64,000 bases of DNA from an uncultured Bacteroidota bacterium (lineage in GTDB: Bacteria > Bacteroidota > Bacteroidia > Bacteroidales > UBA12077), in contig CAJXLK010000022.1 in assembly GCA_913055635.1 (NCBI GenBank), forward strand, positions 1 through 64,000, read 5' to 3'. Below the pieces are notes generated by a model. That model had not been told where the DNA came from and searched no databases. It was given only the letters and a program-made list of their open reading frames with translations. Positions 8,859-16,908 of this stretch are shown here, in pieces. Position 1 is the first letter of the stretch. The number at the start of each line of letters is the position of its first letter. A program made the position numbers and the translations under genes.

Positions 8859-10127
8859 ATGAATGTATTGATTATAGGATCAGGCGGGCGGGAGCATACC
8901 CTTGCCTGGAAGATCAAACAAAGCCCTTTGCTGGGGAAGCTATATCTGGCACCCGGCAATGGGGGTACCACTGAAACCGGTGAAAACCTGGATGTTAACC
9001 CCACCGATTTTGAGGCCATACGCCAGGTGGTGTTGAATAAAAAAATCGATATGGTGGTTGTTGGGCCGGAGCAGCCACTTGTAGGGGGTATTGGCGATTA
9101 TTTCCGTCAGGACCTGGTGCTCAACCGAATTCCTCTGATCGGCCCTGAAAAGGCCGGGGCCCTTTTGGAGGGGAGTAAGGATTATGCCAATCGGTTCATG
9201 GACAAATACGGCATCCCTACGGCACGGTTCCGGAGTTTTGCTGCCAGAGAGATGGAGGATGCCATGGAATACCTCCAGAGGCTGGAAGCTCCTTATGTGC
9301 TGAAAGCCGATGGCCTGGCCGGCGGCAAAGGCGTGGTGATATGCCAAAACCTCGATGAAGCGCGCCAAACACTTCAAACATTTTTTGAAGGACGCTTCGG
9401 CGAATCAAGCAAAAAGGTGGTGGTCGAAGAGTTTCTTGAAGGAAAAGAACTATCCGTATTTATTTTGACCGATGGACGTAATTATAAAATGTTTCCGGCA
9501 GCTAAAGATTATAAACGCATCGGTGAAGGTGATACCGGCCCCAATACCGGTGGTATGGGTGCTCTTTCACCGGTGCCATACGGCGGGGAAGATTTTATGG
9601 AGAAGGTCCGCCACCAGGTTATTGAACCCACCATGGAGGGGCTTCGCAATGAACGCATCGATTACCGTGGATTTTTGTATTTCGGGCTGATGAAAGTTGG
9701 CGATCACCCCTATGTGATCGAATATAATGTGCGCATGGGCGATCCTGAAGCCCAGGTAGTCATACCACGAATAGCCTCTGATTTGCTGGAAGCCCTCGAT
9801 GCTGTCGCTCATCAACGACTTGAAGATTATGAGCTGAAAATAAGCCCTTCTGCCGCTGCAACAGTTATCCTGGCCAGTGAGGGATATCCCGGTAAATATG
9901 AAAAGGGCCAACCCATCACCCTGGCCGGGGGCCTGGAAGATGTCTACGTCTTTCATGCCGGTACCGAGCAAAAAGATAGCCAGTTGGTGACTTCCGGCGG
10001 CCGTGTGATGGCCGTTACCGCCTTGGCCGAACATTACCGCAATGCCCTTTCAACCATATACAGCAACATTGAAAAAATTCAGTTTGAGGGGCGCTATTAT
10101 CGCCGGGATATTGGATATGACGTTTAA
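8859..10127 (+). CDS. purD: Phosphoribosylamine-glycine ligase (GARS)
   Basis: A 422-residue GARS, which joins glycine to 5-phosphoribosylamine with ATP in the second step of purine synthesis. The start MNVLIIGSGGREHTLAWK is the family signature, followed by LAPGNGGT. The ATP-grasp domain includes VLKADGLAGGKGV and the glycine-rich segment GPNTGGMGALSP; the C-terminal part has the conserved YNVRMGDPEAQ and the ASEGYPG region. The length is normal for stand-alone bacterial PurD. The gene stands between a terminator and a membrane protein gene 112 bases downstream; no other pur gene is nearby. Confidence 0.97.
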   Translation: MNVLIIGSGGREHTLAWKIKQSPLLGKLYLAPGNGGTTETGENLDVNPTDFEAIRQVVLNKKIDMVVVGPEQPLVGGIGDYFRQDLVLNRIPLIGPEKAGALLEGSKDYANRFMDKYGIPTARFRSFAAREMEDAMEYLQRLEAPYVLKADGLAGGKGVVICQNLDEARQTLQTFFEGRFGESSKKVVVEEFLEGKELSVFILTDGRNYKMFPAAKDYKRIGEGDTGPNTGGMGALSPVPYGGEDFMEKVRHQVIEPTMEGLRNERIDYRGFLYFGLMKVGDHPYVIEYNVRMGDPEAQVVIPRIASDLLEALDAVAHQRLEDYELKISPSAAATVILASEGYPGKYEKGQPITLAGGLEDVYVFHAGTEQKDSQLVTSGGRVMAVTALAEHYRNALSTIYSNIEKIQFEGRYYRRDIGYDV

Positions 10128-10239
10128 TTACAGTTAGTGGATTCTGCCGGGATTCGTTAAATGAATATTTAAATCCCTGATGTCTGGATCTGGAAGGAAA
10201 ATGACCATAGAACAGAATATACCCCAAAAATTATAGCCC

Positions 10240-11229
10240 ATGCTTGTTCGTGCCGCAAGAAACAAATCTCCCATACTCCTCTTTTTCCTTGCCATTATTA
10301 CCCTGCTGTTGTGGTGGTCTTCCTTTACCGGCGCCGAGATAAGCCGGTTTCATTTTCATGAGCCGCAAATGCCTTTATATCAACTTACCACCAACTGGAT
10401 TGGGGGCAATGCCTTTGTCAATGTTTTGGTGGCTTTTGTGCTCATGTTCATTCAGGCTCTGATCATTTTGCGTTTTAACCAACGCTATATCTTCATCACC
10501 ACGCAGACTTACCTGCATCCGATCTTTTATCTGCTAATTGCCAGTAGTTTTGTTCAGCTTCAGCAGTTCCATCCGGCTTTACCGGCCAGCTTCTTTATCA
10601 TTCTGATGCTCGATCAGCTTTTTTCCGGCTACCGCAAGCGTTACATCCTGAACAAACTTTTTATGGCCGGCTTGTTTGCCGGGCTTGCCACCCTGTTTTA
10701 TGTGCATGCCATCTTTTTTATCCTTTTGATCTGGATCGCCCTGATCATATTGCGGGCCTTCGATTTGAGGGAATGGTTCGTGCCGGTTTTGGGATTTGCT
10801 TTTCCGATGGCTTTTCTGCTGGCGTATTTTTACATCGCCCGCGATCATTCCGTTCAGGGATTGATTGATACGGTAGCCCGCTGCTATTACAGAAATACCA
10901 CGGTCACCTATTACAACTGGTCATATTACCTGTTTTATGGTTTTCTGGTTTTCTGGTGGCTGATCGCAAGTTTTGCTCTGTTGGGCAGACTTCACAAGAT
11001 GAAGATTTACGTGCGTAAATTCCATGAAATCCTCTGGTGGTTCTTTGTCGGCAGCCTGGCCCTTTTCATCCTGCGCGAACCCATCTCGGTGGAAATGCTG
11101 TACCTGACGGCCCTGCCATTGTCTTTCCTGCTGGCCGATCACATTCACACCATGAGGGGCCGTGGCCTGGGCAATATGCTGTTGCTGCTGATGATCGGAT
11201 TGCTCGTGCTCATCCAGTATATGAACTGA
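10240..11229 (+). CDS. Multispanning membrane protein, DUF6427-like
   Basis: A 329-residue integral membrane protein with about nine hydrophobic segments spread over its length (first at residues 12-28, last at 309-327). It starts with LVRAARNKSPILLF and has an aromatic-rich middle (RCYYRNTTVTYYNWSYYLFY). This pattern resembles the Bacteroidota DUF6427 family; I assign it by resemblance only. No catalytic motif is visible and the function is unknown. It follows purD in the same direction at 112 bases and may be co-transcribed with it. Confidence 0.7.
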   Translation: MLVRAARNKSPILLFFLAIITLLLWWSSFTGAEISRFHFHEPQMPLYQLTTNWIGGNAFVNVLVAFVLMFIQALIILRFNQRYIFITTQTYLHPIFYLLIASSFVQLQQFHPALPASFFIILMLDQLFSGYRKRYILNKLFMAGLFAGLATLFYVHAIFFILLIWIALIILRAFDLREWFVPVLGFAFPMAFLLAYFYIARDHSVQGLIDTVARCYYRNTTVTYYNWSYYLFYGFLVFWWLIASFALLGRLHKMKIYVRKFHEILWWFFVGSLALFILREPISVEMLYLTALPLSFLLADHIHTMRGRGLGNMLLLLMIGLLVLIQYMN

Positions 11230-11352
11230 TCATGGCGAGATCATGGTCCCTTGCATGAAGTGGCCAAAGGAAAAAACCGGCTAATCACTTTCTTTGGGGG
11301 TATAAACTTTTGGGTGTTGGGCTGGACCCGTGAACCGAATCAGATTAGCGGT

Positions 11353-11805
11353 CTACATCTTCTTGACAAAAGAGAGGATCACCACCGCCAGGCCTTCCTT
11401 GCCGTCTTCAAACTCGACCCATAGGTGATAGGGCCCTGTTTTCTGGCATTTAAAATCGACCGAATTGAAAATTTTGCCGGTGGCTGGCACGTAGTTGGAA
11501 ACAAGCAACTTGCTGCTGCTGTAGACTTTGAGTATGCCACGCCCTGGGTGGTCGCGCGAGCTGCATATGGTGAAACGGTAATGGGTGTTCTTTCTAAGCA
11601 TCAGCGATTTCTTCTGCGAGGGCGGATCTTCCCCCGGCGCTGCCGCACTGAGCTTAACGGTATAATCTTTCAGGTATGTCGCATCATCGGCAAGCTTGGA
11701 ACACATATTCACAAGCTCCTCCCCGGTTTGTGCCTGTGCCGACCTGATATTCACAACACCCATAGCCAGTATCCCCAGGAAGATGATGATGGTTAATTTT
11801 TTCAT
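11353..11805 (-). CDS. Small exported protein of unknown function
   Basis: A 150-residue protein with a clear signal peptide (cleavage likely after AQAQ near residue 26). The mature part has two cysteines, at MCSKL and FTICSS, and a third at FKCQKTG, and looks beta-rich, ending in LWVEFEDGKEGLAVVIL. It begins 3 bases after the stop of the lipoprotein gene, so the two are almost certainly translated from one mRNA, at the end of the ten-gene signalling/ABC operon. I do not recognise the family. Position suggests a periplasmic or surface partner of the lipoprotein and the ABC protein. Confidence 0.75.
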   Translation of the reverse strand: MKKLTIIIFLGILAMGVVNIRSAQAQTGEELVNMCSKLADDATYLKDYTVKLSAAAPGEDPPSQKKSLMLRKNTHYRFTICSSRDHPGRGILKVYSSSKLLVSNYVPATGKIFNSVDFKCQKTGPYHLWVEFEDGKEGLAVVILSFVKKM

Positions 11806-11808
11806 ATC

Positions 11809-12717
11809 TTATTGATTGATGATTTTCTTTCTCACTCTAAAAGATTCTTCAATGATTTTGTTCAGCAAGGTGTCATTGATGTGTACGACACTTTTGGTGT
11901 TTTGTTTAATCACCAGCCTTCCGTCTACCACCTTGCGGGTAGGTTCACCTTTTTCGATGGTCACTTTCACATCTTTATACAATTGGTGGATTTTGTTGAA
12001 TTCTTTGATCAATTCGCGAAAATCCTTGCTATCTCTGAAATTTTTCAACAGGATCATCAGATCGCCCAGGATGATCTTTTGTTCCCCGATGGCTTCCCTC
12101 AGCTCCGGGTCAGGCTTCGACTGGTAGACCTTCCCCGAGAGATAAAGCCCTTCGATCCAGCCGCCGGCTACCATCAGGGTGCTGAGGTTGCTGCGGTTGT
12201 TCTCCCTCAGGTATTTGTCCATCTGGTTGAAATTGCGCTGGGAAATGTACATCAGCGAATCGAGGTTCTCATCATTCTTGGCCAGGCGATGCAGGGTGGC
12301 AAAATCGAAGAACTGACCCACCTTGATGCTGTTGGCCATCTGGCGGATGGAACTTAAATAATCCAGGGCTACAGTGGTTTTGCTGTACATGTTGAGGTAG
12401 CCCAGGTCCGCTCCATAAATGCCCAGAAGAAGGGCCTGGTCGAAGTTGGTGGTGTATTGATCCACATTTTTAGTGGGCGCCAGGTATTCCTTTGAAAAAG
12501 GTGCATTCAGATTCTTGATCAGGGCAGCCGTTTCAATGTGGGAAGAGATGTTTTGGGTCACGTTTTTCATCGCCTGATCCGAAACTTCCAGGGCCCCCTT
12601 GTTGGCCACCGAGTCGGGTACCTGAAATTCATCGTCGGCGCTATTATCATTGGAAGATTTGCAGGAGAAAATCAGGGGAAGGAAAAGCAGAATATATAGT
12701 AAGTATTTACCGTTCAT
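11809..12717 (-). CDS. Predicted lipoprotein of unknown function
   Basis: A 302-residue protein with a lipoprotein signal: a hydrophobic stretch and lipobox IFSC, giving lipidation at Cys19 followed by KSSNDNSADDE, an acidic +2 region compatible with surface export in Bacteroidota. The mature part is mostly helical, without recognised catalytic residues. It lies between the TerB-ABC fusion (33-bp gap) and the small exported protein (3-bp gap). It may be an outer membrane component or load-sensing partner of the ABC protein; this is inferred from operon position only. Confidence 0.8.
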   Translation of the reverse strand: MNGKYLLYILLFLPLIFSCKSSNDNSADDEFQVPDSVANKGALEVSDQAMKNVTQNISSHIETAALIKNLNAPFSKEYLAPTKNVDQYTTNFDQALLLGIYGADLGYLNMYSKTTVALDYLSSIRQMANSIKVGQFFDFATLHRLAKNDENLDSLMYISQRNFNQMDKYLRENNRSNLSTLMVAGGWIEGLYLSGKVYQSKPDPELREAIGEQKIILGDLMILLKNFRDSKDFRELIKEFNKIHQLYKDVKVTIEKGEPTRKVVDGRLVIKQNTKSVVHINDTLLNKIIEESFRVRKKIINQ

Positions 12718-12750
12718 AGTGTTCCAATGACGATTTTTACAAAAATAACA

Positions 12751-15700
12751 TTATCGTGTAAATTTAAAAAAATATTGGGATTTACTGTGTAAGAATTTTT
12801 TTAAATTAACCACATGCGGGAGATTAAGAATTTTGTAAAGCACATTATAGTATAGGGTCACGTAGAGGATCAGGGCCATCACCACAACAATGGCGATATT
12901 GAACCAGTAGGTGCTGAAAAAATGACCCATAAAATGTTTTCGGGGGGCAAAGAAGTGGGCCCTGAAATTAAAGAAGCCTTCTACTTCCGGGTCGTGGTAG
13001 ATCGGATCAATGTGCTGTATGAGTTCATCCTTGTACTGGATGATTTTGTTTTTCTCAAAGACTTTTTTCACCTGATCGGCCACACTTTCATTGTAGTGGT
13101 TGTCTTTTTTGCGCTGGTAAAGTTTGGGTTGTTTTTCCGAGAGGTAACCCCGCATGTTGTCGAGCTTACGGTTGGCCTTTTGGAATTTTTGCTGATAGTG
13201 GCGGTCGAGGCGTTTCAGGTAACTGCGGGTTTTTTGCAGTGCCTGCCGGTCAATGTCTTTGGCATTTAAAGCCTGAAGGCTGCTGAACTCCAGGTTAGTT
13301 CGTTCCTTCTCTTCCCCCAGTTCATTTTCCAGGAGTTCCAGGTGGGGCCCGACATGGTCCTTCACTTTTTCCGGTTCCGCGCTGTTGTGATTGGTCAGGT
13401 AATTTTTTACCGAATCGACGCTTTTGCGGAGTTCGGGGATGTAGTAGACCGTTTTGAAATTGGCCTGGCTTTCCTTTTTTTTCAGGTCATAGAAGTAGGC
13501 TTCAAAATCGTTGTTTTTGTATTGGTTCACCATCAGGGCTTCATAGGACCATTTGGTGGGCATAATTTCGGCAATCAGGGGCACCTTTTCAACGCTGGAA
13601 ATGTTGCGGTTGAGTTTGTCAAAGGGGAACATGGCGCCGCTGAGGATCATCATGGGGATCATCAGCAGGGGGATGATGATGTAGATGGTGACCGCCGAGT
13701 TGAAGGTGGCTGATATATTGAGTCCGAGCATGTTGGCGCATACTGAAGTAATAAACAACACCAGCCAGTATTCGAAGTACATATCTTGTATTTCCAGGAT
13801 GCTGTTGGCGATGAGCACAAACAGAAGGGCCTGGATGGCAGAGATGAGCATCAGCAGCAGCACTTTGGCCGCCAAATAGCTTGATTTGCTCAGGTTAAGG
13901 AATTGTTCCCGCCGCAATATTTTCCGGTCCCGGAAGATTTCTTCGGCGCTCACAGTCAGGCCCAGGAACAGGGCCACAATGATCGACATGAAGATGAAGA
14001 TGGGGATGTTTTCATTGAGCCGGAAGATGTACTCTTCGGACGAGGGATCGGGTATATAACGAATGATATAGGAAAGGATAAAAGCCAGGATGGGGGCTTC
14101 CAGCAGGTTGAGGGCCACGTACTGCTTGTTGCTGATTTTCGAGAGCAGGTCGCGGATGGTATATATTTTGAACTGCGAGAGCCATTTGGGCAGGTTGGTG
14201 CTGGAAGGGGGCTGCTCGTGCACCTCGGGTTTTTGATCGATGGTGATGTTTTCGTGGAGGCGTTCTTCCCATTTTGGAGGGGGTACTTTGCGTTGGTCGG
14301 TATACTGACCGTATTCGTCCACCACCCGGGCCTCCATGATGTTGAAGATCAGCTCGGGGTTTACGTTACCGCAGGTGGGGCATTCGCCCACGTCGCTGTT
14401 GATTTGGGCATCCTGCCTTTTGAAGTACATCACGCTTTCCACCGGGTTGCCGTAATAGACCATGTAGCCGCCTTCATCCAGGATGATCATATTGTCGAAC
14501 ATCTTGTAGATCTCTGACGAAGGCTGGTGGATCACTACAAAGATCAGAATGCCTTTGAGGGTGAGCTCCCGCAACAGGTCCATCACGTTTTCCGAATCCC
14601 TCGAAGACAACCCGGAGGTGGGCTCATCGACAAACAGTATGGCCGGCTCGCGGATCAGCTCCAGGGCAATGTTCAATCGCTTGCGCTGGCCCCCGCTGAT
14701 GAGTTTGTTCAACGGGCTGCCCACCTTTAAATCTTTTATGTCGCCCAATCCCAGGCTGTAAAGGGTGTCGTTAACCAGGGTGCGTATCTCTTCTTCCTCC
14801 TTGTCTTTGAATACAAGCTTGGCGGCATAATAAAGGTTCTGAAAAACGGTGAGCTCTTCGATCAACAGGTCATCCTGGGGAATATAGCCAATCACGCCCT
14901 TTACCTTTTCTTCTTCTTCGTGCAGGTTCACCCCGTTGATGCGTATTTCCCCCCAGGTGGGCTTGTTGATCCCGGCCATTACATTGAGCAGGGTCGTTTT
15001 GCCGGCGCCGCTGGCCCCCATGATGCCGGCCAGCTTGCCCTGGTTCTCGGAAAAGCTGATGTTGCGCAGGCCAATGGCCCCGTTGGGAAACTGGTAGCCA
15101 ATGTTCTCGGCTACATAAGAGATCTTGAGGGAGGTTTTGTCGGCCAGATAATGGGCCACTACATCGCTGTAATAGATGGGTTTGCCTTTGGGAAGCTTGA
15201 TCGACCCCCCATGGGCAAACAGGTATATTCTCTTGTTGTTCAGCGGCAGTCCGTTGAGGTAAATCTCCTCTTCGCCGGTGTAGCGCAGGAAATATAAGTC
15301 GACCGTGCTGATGTGCAAAATAAAGATGTGCCCGTCCAGGGCCCCCGTGCTTTGTATATGTTTGCACGCACTGCAGCGATTTTCCTTGTCGTCGATGATC
15401 AGGATGTTGGGGTTGTCCAGCTTCTCCACATCATTGTGGATCACATACGTCTCAATGCTGCTGTATTCTTCCTTGCTGATCTTAAAAACTTCGGCTACCG
15501 TGTTGATGATGGCCATGCGCTGCTCGGTGAACTTGCGGTCAGCATTGACCAACTCAAAAAGCCGCAGCAGGACAATGACCTTTTGTTTTTGGGTAAGGGT
15601 CTTGTTGATCTTCTTGCAAAGACTCAGGATGCGAACCGAATCCTTGACTGAGGTAAGCTTGCGTTGATTGTTCTTATCGCTGTTGGATTCTCCGGTGTAG

Positions 15701-15867
15701 CCCGCCTTCTTGTCAAACAGGGCAATGTACTCCTCGGTGGCTTCATCATTCAGCTGCTGGGTGAGGAAATTCAATACATAATCCCGCTCATTGGTCTCCA
15801 CCCCATCATCCTGTTTGGCAATGATGGCAAATAACTGCATTAAGGCTTTGAGAATCTCTTCACTCAT
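12751..15867 (-). CDS. TerB-like / FHA-like / ABCG-type ABC transporter fusion
   Basis: A 1038-residue protein. Residues 1-150 look like a TerB-like helical domain (acidic helices, ..KQDDGVETNERDYV.. and NADRKFTEQR). Residues ~155-245 contain YLNGLPLN...HGGSIKLPKG...IYYSD, reminiscent of an FHA domain. An ABC ATPase follows: Walker A GASGAGKT at 284-291, Q331, signature ISGGQ at 390-394, Walker B ILFVDEP at 410-416 and H447. CPTCG lies at 495. An ABC2/ABCG-type membrane domain (TMs from ~590 to 750) is interrupted by a charged, coiled-coil-rich loop (~790-960) before the last TM near residue 990. Substrate is unknown. An FHA-like and TerB-like front end next to a kinase/phosphatase switch suggests phospho-control of transport (inference). 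Confidence 0.88.
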   Translation of the reverse strand: MSEEILKALMQLFAIIAKQDDGVETNERDYVLNFLTQQLNDEATEEYIALFDKKAGYTGESNSDKNNQRKLTSVKDSVRILSLCKKINKTLTQKQKVIVLLRLFELVNADRKFTEQRMAIINTVAEVFKISKEEYSSIETYVIHNDVEKLDNPNILIIDDKENRCSACKHIQSTGALDGHIFILHISTVDLYFLRYTGEEEIYLNGLPLNNKRIYLFAHGGSIKLPKGKPIYYSDVVAHYLADKTSLKISYVAENIGYQFPNGAIGLRNISFSENQGKLAGIMGASGAGKTTLLNVMAGINKPTWGEIRINGVNLHEEEEKVKGVIGYIPQDDLLIEELTVFQNLYYAAKLVFKDKEEEEIRTLVNDTLYSLGLGDIKDLKVGSPLNKLISGGQRKRLNIALELIREPAILFVDEPTSGLSSRDSENVMDLLRELTLKGILIFVVIHQPSSEIYKMFDNMIILDEGGYMVYYGNPVESVMYFKRQDAQINSDVGECPTCGNVNPELIFNIMEARVVDEYGQYTDQRKVPPPKWEERLHENITIDQKPEVHEQPPSSTNLPKWLSQFKIYTIRDLLSKISNKQYVALNLLEAPILAFILSYIIRYIPDPSSEEYIFRLNENIPIFIFMSIIVALFLGLTVSAEEIFRDRKILRREQFLNLSKSSYLAAKVLLLMLISAIQALLFVLIANSILEIQDMYFEYWLVLFITSVCANMLGLNISATFNSAVTIYIIIPLLMIPMMILSGAMFPFDKLNRNISSVEKVPLIAEIMPTKWSYEALMVNQYKNNDFEAYFYDLKKKESQANFKTVYYIPELRKSVDSVKNYLTNHNSAEPEKVKDHVGPHLELLENELGEEKERTNLEFSSLQALNAKDIDRQALQKTRSYLKRLDRHYQQKFQKANRKLDNMRGYLSEKQPKLYQRKKDNHYNESVADQVKKVFEKNKIIQYKDELIQHIDPIYHDPEVEGFFNFRAHFFAPRKHFMGHFFSTYWFNIAIVVVMALILYVTLYYNVLYKILNLPHVVNLKKFLHSKSQYFFKFTR

Positions 15868-15898
15868 AAATTAACCGCAATCTGGTTTTTAGGGGCAT

Positions 15899-16279
15899 TT
15901 ATAACACGTAACTCACCTGCTCAAAGGGTACATCCACAATGTCAGAGTATTCCTCTCCGGCTTCTTCCATGTCCTCATCGTCCTCCGGATAATACCATTT
16001 GATCAGAATGTCATTGCCGTTTTCATACATCTCTTCCAGTTTCATCAAAATATCAAGCAGGAGCTTGGAAGAAGCTGTATTGAAATAGACCAGTTTGAAG
16101 GCAAATACGGTTTTGGAATTGGGGTTTTCGGCGTATTCGTCGAGCCAGTTGAGTATCGGTTCGTAAAAAGTGGTCACATCTTCCGGGAGCGAGCGGCCTG
16201 AAATCTCAAAAATCTCATTGTCCTTGTCCAGTATAACGCTCGGGGTATCATCCGTTCCTTTTATCTTAATAACTTCCAT
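15899..16279 (-). CDS. siaC: SiaC-type regulatory phosphoprotein (DUF1987)
   Basis: A 126-residue SiaC/DUF1987 protein. In Pseudomonas aeruginosa SiaC is phosphorylated on Thr68 by SiaB and dephosphorylated by SiaA, and the unphosphorylated form activates the diguanylate cyclase SiaD. Here residue 68 is also Thr, inside VYFNTASSKLLLDIL, exactly the expected place. The acidic C-terminus (EDDEDMEEAGEE) is typical. It is coded 17 bases after siaB and 31 bases before the TerB-ABC gene. No GGDEF gene is present in the window, so the output partner must be something else, possibly the ABC protein next door. Confidence 0.88.
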   Translation of the reverse strand: MEVIKIKGTDDTPSVILDKDNEIFEISGRSLPEDVTTFYEPILNWLDEYAENPNSKTVFAFKLVYFNTASSKLLLDILMKLEEMYENGNDILIKWYYPEDDEDMEEAGEEYSDIVDVPFEQVSYVL

Positions 16280-16296
16280 AATGTGTGATTTACTTT

Positions 16297-16872
16297 TTAT
16301 AGGGTTCTAGATATGGATGAAGAAAGAAGGAAAAAAGAGCTTGTCTCGTCAATGGGCAGGAAATGGTATTCCAGCTTGTTGCCGGTTTTGCGGGCAATGT
16401 CGATGAAGCCCAGGCCTGCACCGCCTTTGTCTGAAAGCCGGCCCTGCCGCATTTGCTGCTTGTAGAGCTGCTTGAGTCCCTCTTTGTCCAAACTGTTGAT
16501 TTCTTCGAGCATATCGGTCAATTCTTCAATCTTTCGGTTTTCAATTACGTTGCCAGTGGTCACATGGTAATCCTCCGAACCTTTGCTGACCATAAAAATG
16601 CCCCTTCCTGCAAACAGGTAATCGTCCGATCCAAATGTGTCGGCATGCTTGCTGATGTTTTGCAAACATTCGACCATCACGTGAAAGACTTTTTTCTGAA
16701 CGGTATTGGATTCCTCCTGCTTGGCCATATTGGATTCCGTCAGGGAAGTAAAGGCTTTGGTGATCTGGTGGGTGATCTCCCCCTCATACACCAGGGTGAT
16801 TTCATGGGCCTTCATGGAGCGGTAGAAATCGTATACAAATTCTAAAAAGCCCTTTACATTATGTTTGTCCAT
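16297..16872 (-). CDS. siaB: SiaB-type protein kinase
   Basis: A 191-residue SiaB family kinase (DUF6272), a GHKL-type protein kinase of partner-switching systems that phosphorylates SiaC. Visible features are the N-box-like helix VMVECLQNISKHAD (about residues 67-80) and the C-terminal ATP-lid glycines SDKGGAGLGFIDIARKTG, followed by the terminal strand FFLLSSSI. The gene sits between the SpoIIE phosphatase (36-bp gap) and siaC (17-bp gap), the normal A-B-C order. It has no sensory domain, so input probably comes through the phosphatase. Confidence 0.88.
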   Translation of the reverse strand: MDKHNVKGFLEFVYDFYRSMKAHEITLVYEGEITHQITKAFTSLTESNMAKQEESNTVQKKVFHVMVECLQNISKHADTFGSDDYLFAGRGIFMVSKGSEDYHVTTGNVIENRKIEELTDMLEEINSLDKEGLKQLYKQQMRQGRLSDKGGAGLGFIDIARKTGNKLEYHFLPIDETSSFFLLSSSISRTL

Positions 16873-16908
16873 AACATGAACCGTATTTAGTTAAACTTAG
16901 TAAATATA

